This document shows positions 5,603-5,790 of a DNA stretch of 5,790 nucleotides, piece by piece. The notes beneath the pieces were generated by a model. The model ran no database searches, was not told where the DNA came from, and saw nothing but the letters and a program-made list of their open reading frames with translations. A program made the position numbers and the translations under genes. The stretch's first letter is position 1. Each line of letters starts with the position of its first letter. The stretch is from an uncultured Clostridia bacterium. Its GTDB lineage: Bacteria > Bacillota > Clostridia > Oscillospirales > Acutalibacteraceae. The DNA lies in the NCBI GenBank assembly GCA_946187095.1, contig CAMHPW010000082.1, positions 1-5,790 on the forward strand, written 5' to 3'.

Positions 5603-5790
5603 ATGGACAGGATTCAAAAAGCCATACAAAAACTTGGCATACCCGTTTCTATAGGGACAAAATCAGGTCTTGCCGTGATATATCCCGAAAAATCGGGGAA
5701 TATCACTCATACATCTGAGGGACATTCCGACAGCGGAAAATATATTCTCTTTGCCGAAACATCTCTGCTTGAAAATGCAAAGTACGGTGA
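5603..5790 (+). CDS. Partial neck protein, probably head-closure or tail-completion
   Basis: Only the first 62 residues are present; the frame is open at the right edge. ATG 5603 follows the connector stop by one base and has GGGGTGA at 5590-5596 as ribosome site with six bases of spacing. The sequence starts MDRIQKAIQKLGIPVSIGTK, then a short strand LAVIYPEKSG and GKYILFAETSLL. I do not recognise the family with certainty. In phage head modules the gene after the connector usually encodes a beta-rich head-closure or neck protein of about 100-130 residues. The strand-turn pattern, especially GKYILFAET, is compatible with that. It could also be another small minor head protein. Confidence 0.6.
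   Translation, partial: MDRIQKAIQKLGIPVSIGTKSGLAVIYPEKSGNITHTSEGHSDSGKYILFAETSLLENAKYG

Overview
This window is one continuous plus-strand block of a tailed-phage (or prophage) packaging and head-assembly module. The host is most likely a low-to-moderate GC Gram-positive anaerobe of the Clostridia type. The base for this is strong AAGGAGG-type Shine-Dalgarno sites, frequent TTG starts, tight gene packing and Terminase_2/Terminase_3-type proteins. The host cannot be named from sequence alone. No integrase, att site, repressor or host gene lies in the window, so prophage and free phage cannot be told apart.

Layout, left to right: small terminase TerS (open to 529, start unresolved), large terminase TerL (526-1773), portal (1795-2931), prohead protease fused to a C-terminal scaffold-like region (2936-3868) with a likely internal scaffold start at 3524, a small capsid decoration-like protein (3884-4216), major capsid protein (4234-5229), a head-tail connector-like protein (5245-5601), and the beginning of another neck-type gene (5603 to the right edge). 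All genes overlap or are separated by at most 21 bases, which suggests one late transcript. No gene-free stretch exceeds 300 bases, and no promoter, terminator, RNA gene, insertion sequence or CRISPR is visible.

The proteins form one pathway. TerS recognises the phage DNA and TerL drives it through the portal. The portal nucleates a shell of major capsid protein around the scaffold. The protease then clears the scaffold, the decoration protein binds the shell, and the connector and following neck protein close the portal so a tail can attach. The order portal, protease, nested scaffold, decoration, capsid matches the lambda B-C-Nu3-D-E logic although the proteins are diverged.

This is a recognisable structural module rather than a new system. 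Points worth a second look are: the terS 5' end, which has no ATG, GTG or TTG start, an in-frame TAG and an A7 run; the internal ribosome site and ATG that would make free scaffold; a Cys-Cys-Cys-His insert in the protease; and an identical 14-base leader before the decoration and capsid genes, against TTG starts on low-copy parts.
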